DNA from: Agarivorans sp. Toyoura001 | Lineage (GTDB): Bacteria > Pseudomonadota > Gammaproteobacteria > Enterobacterales > Celerinatantimonadaceae | Length of the DNA: 64,000 bases | Direction of reading: 5' to 3' | NCBI RefSeq assembly: GCF_005405585.1 | Contig: NZ_BJEQ01000007.1 | Location: 1 to 64,000 of the forward strand | Part shown: in pieces, positions 8,649-19,013 of the stretch | Numbering within the stretch: position 1 is the first letter of the stretch | Layout: each line of letters opens with the position of its first letter | The notes under the pieces: generated by a model | Databases searched by the model: none | Seen by the model: only the letters and a program-made list of their open reading frames with translations | What the model was told of the DNA's origin: nothing | Made by a program: the position numbers and the translations under genes

Positions 8649-10673
8649 CTATTTTTTCTGGTTGAGGGCTGCACGTAATGCGGCAATACCTATGTTGCCT
8701 TTCTCTTGGCGTTCTTCTGCGGTTTCTATTTTACGGCGCTGTTCCCATACCAAATCATCTTGAGGCAATTCGTATAAAAAACGGCTGGGCTCAGGTTTGA
8801 TTAACTCGCCAAATTGGCGACGTTCTTTAGTGAGGGTAAAGGTTAACTCTCGTTGAGCGCGGGTGATACCTACATAGGCTAGGCGACGTTCTTCTTCTAC
8901 GTTATCTTCATCAATACTGCTTTGGTGAGGTAATAAGCCTTCCTCCATTCCGATGAGGTAAACGTAAGGAAACTCCAGACCCTTAGACGCGTGTAAGGTC
9001 ATTAGCTGAACTTGATCGCTCTCTTCATCTTCTTCGCCTCGTTCCATCATGTCGCGCAAGATAAGGCGATTAACCACTTGCGGTAACGTCATTGGCTCGT
9101 TGTCGTTATCACCTTCCAACATACCACTGACCCAACGAAACAACTCCGAAACGTTTTTCATGCGCATTTCGGCAGCTTTGGGGCTAGGGCTGGTTTCGTA
9201 GAGAAAATCTTCGTAATGAATATCGCGGATCATATCTCGCACGGCCTGTAATGCATCGCCACGCTCTATGCGCTCTGACAAACTTATAATCCATTGGCTA
9301 AATTGATTAACGGCATTCAGTGCTCGATTAGGCAAAATGCTGGTCATGGCAAAGTGGGTCGTTGCAGCAAATAAACTAATGTGTTGTTCGTTAGCGTAGG
9401 TGCCCACTTTTTCTAAGGTGGTGGGGCCAATTTCGCGGCGCGGTGTATTGATGATGCGCAGTAAGGCGTTGTCGTCGTCTTGGTTCACCAGTACGCGCAG
9501 GTAAGCCATAATGTCTTTAATTTCTGCACGCGCAAAAAATGAGGTACCACCGCTAATCTTGTAGGGGATACGGTTGTTCATTAAGGTTTTTTCTAATAAG
9601 CGCGACTGGTGATTGCCGCGATACAAAATTGCGTAGTCTTTGTAGCTGGCATTGTTCATAAAGCGATGACCAATTAGCTCGGCCACCACCCGCTCTGATT
9701 CTTGCTCTTCGTTCTTAGCAAACAAAATCTTCAAAGCTTCGCCGTAGGCTAGCTCTGAGAACAACGATTTTTCAAAAATGTGTTCGTTGTTTTCAATCAA
9801 GATATTGGCGCATTTTAGAATACGCTGAGTAGAGCGGTAGTTTTGCTCCAACATAATCACTTGCAGGGCGGGGAAGTCTGTTTGTAACTGCATTAAGTTT
9901 TTAGGCTGAGCACCACGCCATGAATAAATGCTTTGGTCGTCGTCTCCCACAACTGTAAAACGAGCTCGCTCCTGGGTAATCAATTTTACCAGTTGATATT
10001 GGCTGGTATTGGTATCTTGGTATTCGTCGACCAATAAGTATTGAATGGTATTTTGCCAGCGTGAGCGCACGGCTGCATCGTGGGTCAGAAGCAGAGTCGG
10101 CATTAAAATTAAATCGTCAAAATCGAGCGCGTTATAGGCGGTAAGTTGGCGTTGGTAAGCCTCGTATAGTTGAGCAAACAATTGCTCTTGCTCACTTTGC
10201 CCGGTTGCGCGGGCAACCGCTTGCTGCGGCAGAATTAGGTCATTTTTCCAATTAGAAATAGTGCTGATCAGCTGTTTAAGCAAATCTTTGTCACCTTCCA
10301 ACTGTTTCTCGGTGAGCTCTTTTAGCAAGGCCATTTGGTCTTGGTCGTCAAACAGCGAAAAGTTAGGTTTAAGTTTAAGGCTCTTATATTCCTTACGAAT
10401 AATGTCTAAACCCAAGGTATGGAAAGTACATACTCTTAATCCGCGAGCTTCTTTGCGTCCCATTGTTTGGCCGACACGCTCTTTCATTTCTCGAGCGGCT
10501 TTATTGGTGAAGGTTACCGCTGCGATGTTTTTTGCTTTGTAGCCACAGTTTTGGATGAGGTGAGCAATTTTATTGGTAATTACCCGCGTCTTACCACTGC
10601 CTGCACCAGCCAACACTAGGCAAGGGCCAGAAACAAAATTAACGGCTTTATCTTGAGCGGGGTTTAACTTCAC
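8649..10673 (-). CDS. rep: ATP-dependent DNA helicase Rep
   Basis: This 674-residue UvrD/Rep-type superfamily 1 helicase moves 3' to 5' on DNA and helps replication forks pass bound proteins. Its length matches E. coli Rep (673). Visible motifs are Walker A GAGSGKT (23-29), motif Ia FTNKAAREM, motif II DEYQD (about 215), motif [15 protein letters not shown], motif [11 protein letters not shown] and motif VI VGITRAQ. The start is a GTG ([10 protein letters not shown] follows), supported by AAGGA nine bases upstream and by alignment with E. coli Rep. The gene stands alone on the minus strand, divergent from the efflux regulator. Confidence 0.95.
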   Translation of the reverse strand: MKLNPAQDKAVNFVSGPCLVLAGAGSGKTRVITNKIAHLIQNCGYKAKNIAAVTFTNKAAREMKERVGQTMGRKEARGLRVCTFHTLGLDIIRKEYKSLKLKPNFSLFDDQDQMALLKELTEKQLEGDKDLLKQLISTISNWKNDLILPQQAVARATGQSEQEQLFAQLYEAYQRQLTAYNALDFDDLILMPTLLLTHDAAVRSRWQNTIQYLLVDEYQDTNTSQYQLVKLITQERARFTVVGDDDQSIYSWRGAQPKNLMQLQTDFPALQVIMLEQNYRSTQRILKCANILIENNEHIFEKSLFSELAYGEALKILFAKNEEQESERVVAELIGHRFMNNASYKDYAILYRGNHQSRLLEKTLMNNRIPYKISGGTSFFARAEIKDIMAYLRVLVNQDDDNALLRIINTPRREIGPTTLEKVGTYANEQHISLFAATTHFAMTSILPNRALNAVNQFSQWIISLSERIERGDALQAVRDMIRDIHYEDFLYETSPSPKAAEMRMKNVSELFRWVSGMLEGDNDNEPMTLPQVVNRLILRDMMERGEEDEESDQVQLMTLHASKGLEFPYVYLIGMEEGLLPHQSSIDEDNVEEERRLAYVGITRAQRELTFTLTKERRQFGELIKPEPSRFLYELPQDDLVWEQRRKIETAEERQEKGNIGIAALRAALNQKK

Positions 10674-10767
10674 GGAGCATTCCTTCTAAACGGGTCGGGC
10701 ATTTTAGCTGATCGGGAGGGGCTGATCTACGTAAACAGAGACCTTTAATAAAAGTAAATTTTTTAAA

Positions 10768-10785
10768 AATGAACAATTATTCATT
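10768..10785. promoter_or_regulatory. Upstream palindrome, candidate TetR operator 1
   Basis: AATGAAC-AATTA-TTCATT is an imperfect inverted repeat sharing its half sites (AATGAA/TTCATT) with the perfect palindrome 42 bp downstream. It would overlap the efflux operon promoter region. Confidence 0.45.
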
Positions 10786-10826
10786 GATTGTTTTTTGATG
10801 ATGCCTATAATCGCCTTCAACAACTG

Positions 10827-10840
10827 AATGAACGTTCATT
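10827..10840. promoter_or_regulatory. Perfect palindrome, candidate TetR operator 2
   Basis: AATGAACGTTCATT is a perfect 14-bp palindrome immediately before the TetR gene and overlapping its first possible ATG (10828). Position and symmetry suit autoregulation by the encoded TetR protein. It also argues that translation really starts at the next ATG (10843). Confidence 0.6.
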
Positions 10841-11409
10841 TTATGATTCCCGATAAACACTTACGTATTTTAATGGCAGCCGAACACTTGATTGAGCGAG
10901 GCGGCATTGACGCTTTATCGATGCAGCGTGTGGCCAAAGAAGCGAAAGTGGCTGCTGGCACTATCTATTTGTATTTCAAAGATAAAGACGAACTAATGGC
11001 ACAGTTGCATGAACGCAATTTGCGTTTGTTTACCGATGCTTTTTTGGCGGGTGTAGACGCGAATGAAGGGTTAAAAGAGCAACATCGCCGTTTGTGGCTT
11101 AATGCCCTAAACTATCATTTAGCCCATGTGAACGTGCAGCGTTTATGGGTGCATTTAGAAACCTTACCGAAGAATGCACATCATAAACAATTGATTATGG
11201 AATTATTCGAACCTGTAAAACTTTTTTTCTCGAGAGGTGTCGAAGAAGGTTGCTTTAAGGCGCTTCCGGGAGAAATGCTTTATGCCTTGGCATTTGGTCA
11301 AATACACGAAATTTGTCGGTTCTCTTTTTTTAGAGACGTAACATTTACAAAGCAAGACATGGATGCCGCGCTTTTAGCTAGCTGGGATGCTATCACCATA
11401 CACCCTTAG
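10828..11409 (+). CDS. TetR/AcrR-family transcriptional regulator of the adjacent RND pump
   Basis: This is a 193-residue repressor, or 188 if the second ATG at 10843 is used, which I prefer because the first ATG lies inside a palindrome. The N-terminal helix-turn-helix is clear: ILMAAEHLIERGGIDALSMQ, then VAKEAKVAAGTIYLYFKDKDEL (tetR_N). The C-terminal all-helical domain would bind the inducer. It is the first gene of a three-gene set with a membrane fusion protein and an RND transporter, only 16 bp from the next start, so it probably represses the operon it heads. The ligand is unknown. Confidence 0.9.
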   Translation: MNVHFMIPDKHLRILMAAEHLIERGGIDALSMQRVAKEAKVAAGTIYLYFKDKDELMAQLHERNLRLFTDAFLAGVDANEGLKEQHRRLWLNALNYHLAHVNVQRLWVHLETLPKNAHHKQLIMELFEPVKLFFSRGVEEGCFKALPGEMLYALAFGQIHEICRFSFFRDVTFTKQDMDAALLASWDAITIHP

Positions 11410-11425
11410 TTTTTGGAGTTGGGAA

Positions 11426-12547
11426 ATGAAAAAATGGATGGCAATCATGCTAGTCCTTACAGTGATTCTGTTTGGTAGTGTGTTTGGTTTTTACTTGTTT
11501 AAGCAGAAAATGATTGCCCAGTTTATGGCTAATCGTCCGGTGCCTGAAATGCCTGTAGAGGTGGCCTTGGCCAGTTCACAAGATTGGCAGCCAGCGATTG
11601 AGTCAATTGGTTTCATTGAACCTTATCAAGGGGTGAACATCACCAGTTCGGTAGCCGGTTTGGTGACAAAAATTCATTTCTCATCGGGTGACACAGTGCG
11701 AGCGGGTGAATTGTTGGTGAGCTTAGAAGCTGATGTAGAAAAAGCCAATTTAGCCAGCGCCACCGCCAAACTACCTGCGGTTAAACGCCAAATGGAGCGA
11801 AATAAATCGCTACTTGAGCGTGGTTCGGTATCGCAAACCCAATTTGATGACTCAGAAGCTAATTACTTAGCCTTGGTAAATGATATTGCGGCCTTAAAAG
11901 CCACCATTGAACGTCGTGAAATTCGTGCGCCCTTTAGCGGTGTAATGGGGATTCGCCAAATCAACCTCGGCCAATATGTGCAAGCGGGTGATGATATGGC
12001 GCGTCTAGAAAACCTAGACCATATGTTGCTGCGCTTTATTGTGCCGCAAAAAGATATCTCATTGATTACCTTAGGCACCGAGATTGAGCTTAACTCTGAT
12101 GCTTACCCAGATCAGTGGTTTAAAGGTCAAGTCACAACCATTGAACCGACCGTTGATCCACAAAGTGGTGTGGTTCAGGTGCAAGCTACTATTCCTAATA
12201 CCGAGGGGCAATTACGCTCAGGCATGTATGCCAGCGTGCGCATTTGGCAGCCAGTTCAAGCCAATCAGATTGTGGTTCCTCAGCAGGCTATTTCCTTCTC
12301 ATTGTACGGTGAGTCTTTATACGTTGTCGAAAGCCAAACTGCCGAAGATGGCAGCGAAACCTTGACTGCAACGCAGCGTACTATTCAAGTGGGCGAGCGC
12401 CGTGGCGATGTAGCTATCATCAAGAAAGGAGTAGCAGCAGACGAGCAAGTTGTGGTTTCTGGTCAGGTACGCTTACGCAATGGGGCTTTGGTGCGCATTG
12501 TTGAAGATAGCTTCTTGAACCGCGATCAAAATCTGCCAAAAGACTAG
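11426..12547 (+). CDS. RND efflux periplasmic adaptor (membrane fusion protein)
   Basis: This 373-residue HlyD/AcrA-type adaptor links the inner-membrane RND pump to an outer-membrane channel. The start at 11426 is chosen because GGAGTTGGGAA precedes it; an upstream in-frame start (11387) would overlap the regulator. A single N-terminal membrane anchor (MAIMLVLTVILFGSVFGF) has no lipobox. It is followed by a lipoyl half-motif (GLVTKIHFSSGDTVRAGELL), a short coiled coil (KLPAVKRQMERNKSLLERG), the second lipoyl half (IRAPFSGVMGIRQINLGQYV), and a beta-barrel and membrane-proximal domain. The next gene begins 11 bp later. Confidence 0.92.
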   Translation: MKKWMAIMLVLTVILFGSVFGFYLFKQKMIAQFMANRPVPEMPVEVALASSQDWQPAIESIGFIEPYQGVNITSSVAGLVTKIHFSSGDTVRAGELLVSLEADVEKANLASATAKLPAVKRQMERNKSLLERGSVSQTQFDDSEANYLALVNDIAALKATIERREIRAPFSGVMGIRQINLGQYVQAGDDMARLENLDHMLLRFIVPQKDISLITLGTEIELNSDAYPDQWFKGQVTTIEPTVDPQSGVVQVQATIPNTEGQLRSGMYASVRIWQPVQANQIVVPQQAISFSLYGESLYVVESQTAEDGSETLTATQRTIQVGERRGDVAIIKKGVAADEQVVVSGQVRLRNGALVRIVEDSFLNRDQNLPKD

Positions 12548-12558
12548 GAGCTTAGGTC

Positions 12559-15500
12559 ATGAAATTTACCGATGCCTTTATTCGGCGACCCATCTTATCT
12601 CTGTCTTTGAGTTTGTTGCTGTTAATTGTTGGTGTTCAATCAATCTTTAAGCTGCAAATTCGCGAGTACCCAGAGCTTACCAATACGGTGATTACCGTTA
12701 GTACCGCTTATTACGGTGCACCCGCAGAGGTGATTCAAGGTTTTATCACCCAGCCTTTGCAGCAGTCGATAGCCGAGGCCGATAACTTAGATTTCTTAGA
12801 GTCTAACTCGTCGATGGGTAGCAGTACCATTACTGCTTATATGAAAACTGGTGCTGACCCAGATGCCGCTTTGTCTGAGGTGATGGCCAAGGTGAACGCG
12901 GTGCGTGCCCGTTTGCCTAGCGAAGCCTTGGACCCGAACATTTCGCGTTCAACCGGTTCTAGTACCTCAATTATGTACATCGCCTTTAGCAGTGATGAAC
13001 TTAAAGCTCCGCAAATTGTAGATTACGTAAACCGTAATGTGCAGCCGCAAATGGTGACCATTACCGGTGTGGCTAAAGCAAACGTTTATGGTCCGCAGCT
13101 GTCGATGCGAGTGTGGTTAGATCCGGTTAAATTAGCTAACCATAAATTGACCGCTGCTGAAGTGGTTAGTGCTTTGCAAAACAACAACTTTCGCTCTGCG
13201 CCGGGCCAAGCCAAAAGTCGTTTCTTCTTGTATAACGTAGAAGCGGATACCGATTTAAAAACGCGGGCTGAGTTTGAACAGCTAATTGTTGCTCGTAGCG
13301 ATAACGGTATTGTGCGCTTAAACGACGTCGCTGAAGTTGAGCTGGGTTCTGCCCGCGAAACGGTGCGTGCTAAAGCTGATGCCAAAACAGCGGTAGTAGT
13401 AGCGATTGATCCAACGCCTACGGCAAACCCGCTAACGGTTGCGCAGTTAGTGACTGCGATGTTGCCAGATATTGAAGCCAATCTGCCAGACAGCTTAGGT
13501 ATGAAGGTGCTCTACGATTCGACCGAATATATTGAATCGTCGATTAATGAAGTACTCACCACCATTGTAGAAGCGACCATTATTGTGGTGGTGGTTATCT
13601 TCTTGTTTATGGGTAACTTGCGGGCGGTGCTGATACCGGTAATTGCGATTCCGCTGTCGTTGGTGGGTGTGTGTTTAGCTATGCAAGCCTTAGGGTTCTC
13701 GCTTAACTTACTGACGCTGTTAGCCATGGTATTAGCCATTGGACTGGTGGTGGACGACGCTATTGTGGTGGTGGAAAACGTTGACCGGCATATTCGCCAA
13801 GGCATGAACCCCTTTGATGCTGCGATTGTTGGAACGCGTGAAATCGCCTTGCCGGTGATCTCGATGACCATTACTTTAGCGGCAGTATACTCACCGATTG
13901 CTATGGTGGAAGGTTTAACTGGGGTGCTGTTTGCTGAGTTTGCGCTTACCTTAGCGGGCGCGGTAGTGGTATCGGGCTTTGTTGCACTAACTTTGTCGCC
14001 GGTAATGTGTTCGGTATTGCTTAAACACAATCCTAACCCTGGCCGTTTTGAAGTAGGTGTTCATAACTTCTTAGACCGCTTAGACAGTGGTTACGACAAA
14101 ATGGTGGGTGCGCTGCTTAATCGTCGCCCAGTAGTGGTGGTATTTGCGATTATTGTTATGGGGTCTTTATACCCATTACTGCAAATTATCCCCACCGAAT
14201 TAGCACCTGCAGAAGATAAAGGTGCGGCGATGATTATGGCGAACGGCCCGGCCGGCGCAAACATCGATTACATGGACCAATACACCACTGAAGTAGGCCG
14301 TAGAGGTTTGGCTTTAGATGATATTGCTGGTTCATTTACTCTGGCCGGGATCCCAAGTGCTACACAAGGTTTAGGGTTTTTGAATACCACGGTGTGGGAT
14401 CAACGCACCATGGATCAAGATACCTTGGTTAAAGCGATTCAAGCTGAAACCGCCGACATAGCTGGTGTATCAGTCGCGTCATTCCCGCTGCCGGTTTTAC
14501 CGGGTGCAAGTGGCGGTTTCCCTGTGCAGTTTGTGCTGCAAGGCACCGGTGATTACCGTACTTTGGTGAGCTTGGCGCAAGAACTTCAACAAGCGGCCAT
14601 GCAAAGTGGTTACTTCGTATTTACCGATTTAGATACTAAGTTCCAAACGGCGACCCTCGATATTAAAGTTAACCGCGATAAGGCAGGTGCTTATGGGGTG
14701 AAAATGGCCGATATTGCTAGCACCTTGGGGACCTTAATGGGTGACGGTTACATTAACCATATTAACTACGATGGTCGCTCTTATGAGGTGATCCCTCAGG
14801 TGAAGCGTGAAGATCGCCTAAGCCCAGAGGCTATTGGTCAGTTTTACGTGAAAACTGTGGATGGCAGTCCAGTACCATTGGTTAACTTAATTGAGTGGGA
14901 TTTAACTGGCCAGCCAGATTCACTATTGCAGATGAACCAAACTAACTCGGTCACTTTAAACGGTGCATTAATGCCTGGTCAAACCATGGGTGATGCCTTG
15001 AAATTCTTGGAGCAGAAATCAACGGAGATACTGCCTAAAGGTTATGGCTTCGAGTACAAAGGCGAGTCTCGTCAGTTTGTGCAAGAAGGCTCGGCGCTTT
15101 ATGCCACCTTTGGTTTAGCCTTAGCGATTATCTTCTTGGTATTGGCCGCGCAGTTTGAAAGCATACGTGACCCACTGGTGATTATGGTGTCGGTGCCACT
15201 AGCAATTTGTGGTGCCTTGCTAATGATGGGCTGGGGCTTAGCGTCTCTCAATATCTATACCCAGATTGGTATGATCACCCTAGTGGGTTTGATTACCAAA
15301 CACGGTATCTTGATGTGTGAAGTGGCTAAAGAGCGCCAGATCCTGAAAGGCGAAGATAAAATTACCGCTATTCGTCATGCGGCACGTATTCGCTTACGAG
15401 CGATTTTGATGACCACTATCTCAATGGTTGCTGGCCTTATTCCTCTGTTATTGGCAGTTGGTCCGGGTGCGGCAGCGCGTTTCGATATTGGTATGGTAAT

Positions 15501-15630
15501 TTGTGCAGGCCTGTCGATTGGCACAGTGTTTACGCTGTTTGTATTACCGGTAATTTATTCATACTTAGGCGCTAATCATAAAGCGGTGCCAAGTGTTGAA
15601 CACTTACAAGGTGAAACCGTCGCCGATTAA
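12559..15630 (+). CDS. RND multidrug efflux transporter, HAE-1 type
   Basis: This 1023-residue inner-membrane proton/drug antiporter belongs to the AcrB/MexB group. TM1 begins SLSLSLLLLIVGV, and two large periplasmic loops follow TM1 and TM7. The proton-relay motif GLVVDDAIVVVENVDRH in TM4 carries D399 and D400, equal to AcrB D407/D408. The second-half TM segments and the SMVAGLIPL region are intact. It follows the adaptor by 11 bp with AGGAG before the ATG. No outer-membrane factor gene is present, so the pump probably uses a TolC-type channel encoded elsewhere. Substrates cannot be predicted from the sequence. Confidence 0.94.
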   Translation: MKFTDAFIRRPILSLSLSLLLLIVGVQSIFKLQIREYPELTNTVITVSTAYYGAPAEVIQGFITQPLQQSIAEADNLDFLESNSSMGSSTITAYMKTGADPDAALSEVMAKVNAVRARLPSEALDPNISRSTGSSTSIMYIAFSSDELKAPQIVDYVNRNVQPQMVTITGVAKANVYGPQLSMRVWLDPVKLANHKLTAAEVVSALQNNNFRSAPGQAKSRFFLYNVEADTDLKTRAEFEQLIVARSDNGIVRLNDVAEVELGSARETVRAKADAKTAVVVAIDPTPTANPLTVAQLVTAMLPDIEANLPDSLGMKVLYDSTEYIESSINEVLTTIVEATIIVVVVIFLFMGNLRAVLIPVIAIPLSLVGVCLAMQALGFSLNLLTLLAMVLAIGLVVDDAIVVVENVDRHIRQGMNPFDAAIVGTREIALPVISMTITLAAVYSPIAMVEGLTGVLFAEFALTLAGAVVVSGFVALTLSPVMCSVLLKHNPNPGRFEVGVHNFLDRLDSGYDKMVGALLNRRPVVVVFAIIVMGSLYPLLQIIPTELAPAEDKGAAMIMANGPAGANIDYMDQYTTEVGRRGLALDDIAGSFTLAGIPSATQGLGFLNTTVWDQRTMDQDTLVKAIQAETADIAGVSVASFPLPVLPGASGGFPVQFVLQGTGDYRTLVSLAQELQQAAMQSGYFVFTDLDTKFQTATLDIKVNRDKAGAYGVKMADIASTLGTLMGDGYINHINYDGRSYEVIPQVKREDRLSPEAIGQFYVKTVDGSPVPLVNLIEWDLTGQPDSLLQMNQTNSVTLNGALMPGQTMGDALKFLEQKSTEILPKGYGFEYKGESRQFVQEGSALYATFGLALAIIFLVLAAQFESIRDPLVIMVSVPLAICGALLMMGWGLASLNIYTQIGMITLVGLITKHGILMCEVAKERQILKGEDKITAIRHAARIRLRAILMTTISMVAGLIPLLLAVGPGAAARFDIGMVICAGLSIGTVFTLFVLPVIYSYLGANHKAVPSVEHLQGETVAD

Positions 15631-15651
15631 TCTTGGTGATGAATAAACCCT

Positions 15652-15681
15652 AAAAAAGCCCAGCTAATTGCTGGGCTTTTG
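15652..15681. terminator. Bidirectional terminator between RND and chemoreceptor genes
   Basis: AAAAAAGCCCAGC-TAATT-GCTGGGCTTTT lies between two convergent genes, with A and T tracts on both sides of the stem. Confidence 0.85.
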
Positions 15682-15695
15682 TTTCTGCCTATTAC

Positions 15696-17330
15696 TTAGT
15701 AAACGAAGCGTTTCAGCTGACTGGTGAAGTCGTCGGCTAGCTGATTGAGTTGGTCACTGATTTGATTCGACTCATCAACTTGTTGTGAGTTTTGCGCGGC
15801 TACATCGGCGATGCGCTCAATTAAGCTGGCTATTTCACCAGCGACGGTTGTTTGCTCTTTAGCGGCAGAGGCAATGTGCAGGTTCATCTCATTGATGCTG
15901 CCAATTGAAGTAACAATTTCTGAGAGCAGGCTTTCGGCAGTTTCTACCTGCGTGACCACTTCGTCGGTACGGCTTTGGCTTTGCTCCATAGCCGTTACTG
16001 CGTTATTGGCGCCACCTTGGATTTTTTCGAGAATGTTTTGAATCTCACTGGTGCTTTGCTGTGTTTTTTGCGCCAAAGTTCTTACCTCATCGGCTACCAC
16101 TGCAAAACCTCGGCCTTGTTCGCCAGCACGAGCGGCTTCAATGGCTGCGTTTAATGCCAGCAAGTTAGTTTGTTCGGCAATGCCCTTAATGACGTCAAGC
16201 ACGGCTCCAACATTGTTGGAGTCAGCTGCCAAATCTTTTACAACCTGCCCAGCATGACTAATATCGGCTACTTGGCTGTTAATGCTGGTTATCACTTCCT
16301 TCATGGCTTGAGCGCCGTTGTGCGCCGTAAGGTCAGTATTGTGGGTAGTATCTGCGGTATTGGCTGCAGTTTGCGACACTTCGTCAGCTGAGTGGGACAT
16401 CTCTTGAATAGCAGTGGCCACTAAGTCTGAGCTTTCTCGCTGTTGGTGGGTGCCTTTGGCAAGGTCTTCAGACATGGTGCTTAACATGCTTGAGGAGTTA
16501 TGCAGCTGCTCCCCTGACTGGGTTAAATCTGACACCGTTAACAGCAAAAACTGTTGTAGTTTTCGAGTGGCATTTGCCAGTTTACCTAGCTCATCTCCGC
16601 GTTCTAAATGAATGGTGACATTGAGTTTTCCATCGGAGAGTAAATCAATATCGTCCACCAAGGAGTTAATTGGCTTGATACATTCACGTTCCATAAAGAT
16701 GAAACTAATACATATAACTAATAAGCTACTAATACCGATAATCAAAAACGTTATGGAGCTGACTTTGTGCGCTTGTATTGTGTTTTTTTCAACTAGCTCG
16801 GCGGTAACCGCTTTCAGTTTATCGCTTAATTCGGCCATCGACTTTGAAGGCGCTCTATCCATGCCTTTTACGGCTTTATCACCCACTTTAAAGTCAAAGC
16901 CTGCCGCTTCATATTCAGCTTTCCCTTTGGCATAAGCTGAACCCAGTATTTTGTGTGATGCTAGAAAGTCTTTGGCTGTGCGCGCTAATTCCGGATAGTT
17001 GGCTTCTTCAAGTTCACTCACAAGCTTGGTGACTTGCTGCTGAACTTGTTGCTGCTTATCTTGAAAACGCCCCCAATATTTTGTGTTTTGCTCGGCATCG
17101 TGGCCACGTAGCAGGACGTTTTTCCATTCTTGGATTTGGGTTTTAAATGCAATGTGGGAAAGCAGAGCAACCTCTTCAAGATGAACTTCATTGTGGGTGA
17201 GTTTGTCAAAATTGTTGGCGGTTTCTTTTAAATGAAGTGCGGTGTATATGGCCACGGCCATTAATAATACTAGTGATGCGATAAGTACTGATAATATTTT
17301 GAAGCGTAGGCTGGATTTATCCCAAGACAT
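15696..17330 (-). CDS. Methyl-accepting chemotaxis protein
   Basis: This 544-residue transmembrane chemoreceptor has TM1 at about residues 10-30 and a helical periplasmic sensor of roughly 160 residues. TM2 (about 195-215, [18 protein letters not shown]) is followed by HAMP and the methyl-accepting signalling domain. The hairpin tip has the conserved [19 protein letters not shown] followed by [16 protein letters not shown] near residue 387-425. The sensor looks like a four-helix bundle rather than a Cache domain; no ligand can be assigned. There is no C-terminal CheR-tethering pentapeptide (the end is QLKRFVY). The start has AAGGAGAGC upstream. It is a single gene between convergent and divergent neighbours. 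Confidence 0.92.
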   Translation of the reverse strand: MSWDKSSLRFKILSVLIASLVLLMAVAIYTALHLKETANNFDKLTHNEVHLEEVALLSHIAFKTQIQEWKNVLLRGHDAEQNTKYWGRFQDKQQQVQQQVTKLVSELEEANYPELARTAKDFLASHKILGSAYAKGKAEYEAAGFDFKVGDKAVKGMDRAPSKSMAELSDKLKAVTAELVEKNTIQAHKVSSITFLIIGISSLLVICISFIFMERECIKPINSLVDDIDLLSDGKLNVTIHLERGDELGKLANATRKLQQFLLLTVSDLTQSGEQLHNSSSMLSTMSEDLAKGTHQQRESSDLVATAIQEMSHSADEVSQTAANTADTTHNTDLTAHNGAQAMKEVITSINSQVADISHAGQVVKDLAADSNNVGAVLDVIKGIAEQTNLLALNAAIEAARAGEQGRGFAVVADEVRTLAQKTQQSTSEIQNILEKIQGGANNAVTAMEQSQSRTDEVVTQVETAESLLSEIVTSIGSINEMNLHIASAAKEQTTVAGEIASLIERIADVAAQNSQQVDESNQISDQLNQLADDFTSQLKRFVY

Positions 17331-17513
17331 CTTAGCTCTCCTTTGCTGATGTTTTAAGCATAGAACAGCATCCCTAAAACACTAGATAAACCTTGGGGCC
17401 AATAGTATTTTTCGCGGTTGTTATGCTTAAAATGGATTGTAGGGAGAGCGAATAAATAATCAATTAAAAGTTGCTATTTACTTGATATTTAAAGGGTTTG
17501 TTTCGGTGGTTAT

Positions 17514-18287
17514 TTAGGCTGCTAGTTTCTTTAATACCCGAGATACGGCGGCAAAAGCAAAACTTGCGGTAACGTGGGTTACTGCTCCAAAACCGCCACT
17601 ACAGTCCATGCGCATACTGCCACCTGAATCAGGTTTTGCCATACAGGTTTCACCGTCACTACTGGGGTATATAAGTTGCTCGGTAGAGTAGACACAATCT
17701 ACGCCAAATTTGCGCTTAGGGTTTTTGCTAAAATTGTAAAAACGGCGCAGTTCGTTACGTACTTTAGCGGCCAATGGATCTTGGATGGTTTTGGCTAAAT
17801 CGCTGATTTGGATTTGAGTGGGGTCTATTTGCCCGCCAGCACCACCTACCGTAACCAGTTTGATCTTGTTACGTTTACAAAAAGCAATTAAGGCTGATTT
17901 GGCTTTTACACTATCGATGGCATCGATCACGTAATCAAAATCTTTGGTGATGTATTCAGCCAAATTGTCTTTAGTGACAAAATCTTCAATCTCACGACAG
18001 TCGCAGTCAGGATTAATTTGCAGAATTCGGTCGCGCATTACTTCGGTTTTAGATTGACCTATTGTGCCAGTGGTTGCGTGGATCTGCCGATTAGTATTGG
18101 TGGTGCAAATATCATCGAGGTCGATCAGGGTGATTTTACCTATTCCGCTTCTGGCTAGCGCTTCTGCCGCCCAAGAACCCACACCACCTATGCCAATGAC
18201 ACATACGTGAGCTTGCTGAAATGTAGCAAGGGCTGTTTGGCCATAAAGGCGGGCAATACCGCCAAAGCGTTGTTCGAATTGAGACAT
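17514..18287 (-). CDS. tcdA: tRNA threonylcarbamoyladenosine dehydratase TcdA
   Basis: This 257-residue E1-like enzyme cyclises t6A at position 37 of tRNAs to ct6A, using ATP. The ThiF/MoeB-type nucleotide site GIGGVGS is at residues 31-37. It is followed by LIDLDDICTTNTNRQ and the adenylation-region helix, and a C-terminal membrane-like helix (FGAVTHVTASFAFAAVSRVL). I start at ATG 18287 (MSQFEQRFGGIARLYG), which matches known TcdA N-termini; the frame extends upstream only to a TTG at 18317. Length agrees with E. coli TcdA (268). Confidence 0.92.
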   Translation of the reverse strand: MSQFEQRFGGIARLYGQTALATFQQAHVCVIGIGGVGSWAAEALARSGIGKITLIDLDDICTTNTNRQIHATTGTIGQSKTEVMRDRILQINPDCDCREIEDFVTKDNLAEYITKDFDYVIDAIDSVKAKSALIAFCKRNKIKLVTVGGAGGQIDPTQIQISDLAKTIQDPLAAKVRNELRRFYNFSKNPKRKFGVDCVYSTEQLIYPSSDGETCMAKPDSGGSMRMDCSGGFGAVTHVTASFAFAAVSRVLKKLAA

Positions 18288-18439
18288 GATAAACCACCAA
18301 TATTTTAACGGCGGCAATTATAACAAAGCGCTGAGCTGCGGTTAAGCATTAGTCATGTAAATAACGGGTAGGGTAAAATTGGCGACTTATGTTAGATTTA
18401 ATTTAACGAAGTTTGCGCGATTAGCGCTTGGAGTAAACC

Positions 18440-18967
18440 ATGTATCGCTTGTTTATTATTGCTTGTTTATCTTTTACTGCGGCAGCATGCACCATAAAAC
18501 CTGCTGTTGACTACAACATAGATCAAGACTTTAGCCAATACAAAGATTTTGCCTTTGCACCGATGCCAGAAGATGCCGTAGCCAGCATTGACGGCCAGCG
18601 CATTGAGCGTGAACTGGATAGCCAACTGAAAGCCAAAGGCTTGCAGGTGGTAGAGCTTGAACAGGCCGATTTGTTAGTGGATTATCGAATAGATACTGCT
18701 ACTGAGTTGGAATCTTATGGCGGTTCGTTTTCGGTAGGTGTTGGCCGCAAACACGGGGCGATTGGCGTGAGTTCGCCAGATCGTTATAAGGAACGTAAAT
18801 ACGGTAAGTTGGTGGTGGAGTTTTTAGATCCTGAAACCAAAGCCTTGGTATGGCGCTCTATTTCACAAAGCCAATTACGTGAAACCATGGGCCCAGAAAG
18901 CCGTGCTAAGTTCATTAATGAGCAAGTAGCTTTAATGTTAGAAAACTACCCGCCTAAAGCTAAATAA
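18440..18967 (+). CDS. DUF4136 outer-membrane lipoprotein
   Basis: This 175-residue precursor has a signal peptide ending in the lipobox TAAAC, so the mature protein starts at Cys 17. The residue after Cys is Thr, not Asp, which predicts outer-membrane sorting. The rest matches the DUF4136 pattern: a YKDFAFAP start, then IERELDSQLKAKGLQ, a LLVDYRI strand, and a GKLVVEFLDPETKALVWR block near the end. The function of the family is not known. It has a good ribosome site (TTGGAG). The next gene converges on it. Confidence 0.85.
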   Translation: MYRLFIIACLSFTAAACTIKPAVDYNIDQDFSQYKDFAFAPMPEDAVASIDGQRIERELDSQLKAKGLQVVELEQADLLVDYRIDTATELESYGGSFSVGVGRKHGAIGVSSPDRYKERKYGKLVVEFLDPETKALVWRSISQSQLRETMGPESRAKFINEQVALMLENYPPKAK

Positions 18968-18975
18968 TGAGTATT

Positions 18976-19001
18976 GCCCGCTGCATATTGACGCAGCGGG
19001 C
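18976..19001. terminator. Hairpin between convergent genes
   Basis: GCCCGCTGC pairs with GCAGCGGGC (9 bp) around an 8-nt loop, between the lipoprotein and diguanylate cyclase stop codons. There is no strong T-tract on either side, so termination efficiency is uncertain. Confidence 0.5.
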
Positions 19002-19013
19002 CTAAGTACTTAG

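Noticed and set aside
11387..11425. Upstream extension of the efflux adaptor
   Set aside because: It overlaps the TetR gene and has no ribosome site, while GGAGTTGGGAA directly precedes ATG 11426.
13086..14030. Long minus-strand frames opposite the RND transporter gene
   Set aside because: They are antisense shadows of a strongly supported gene, with low-complexity Ser/Thr composition and no start signals.
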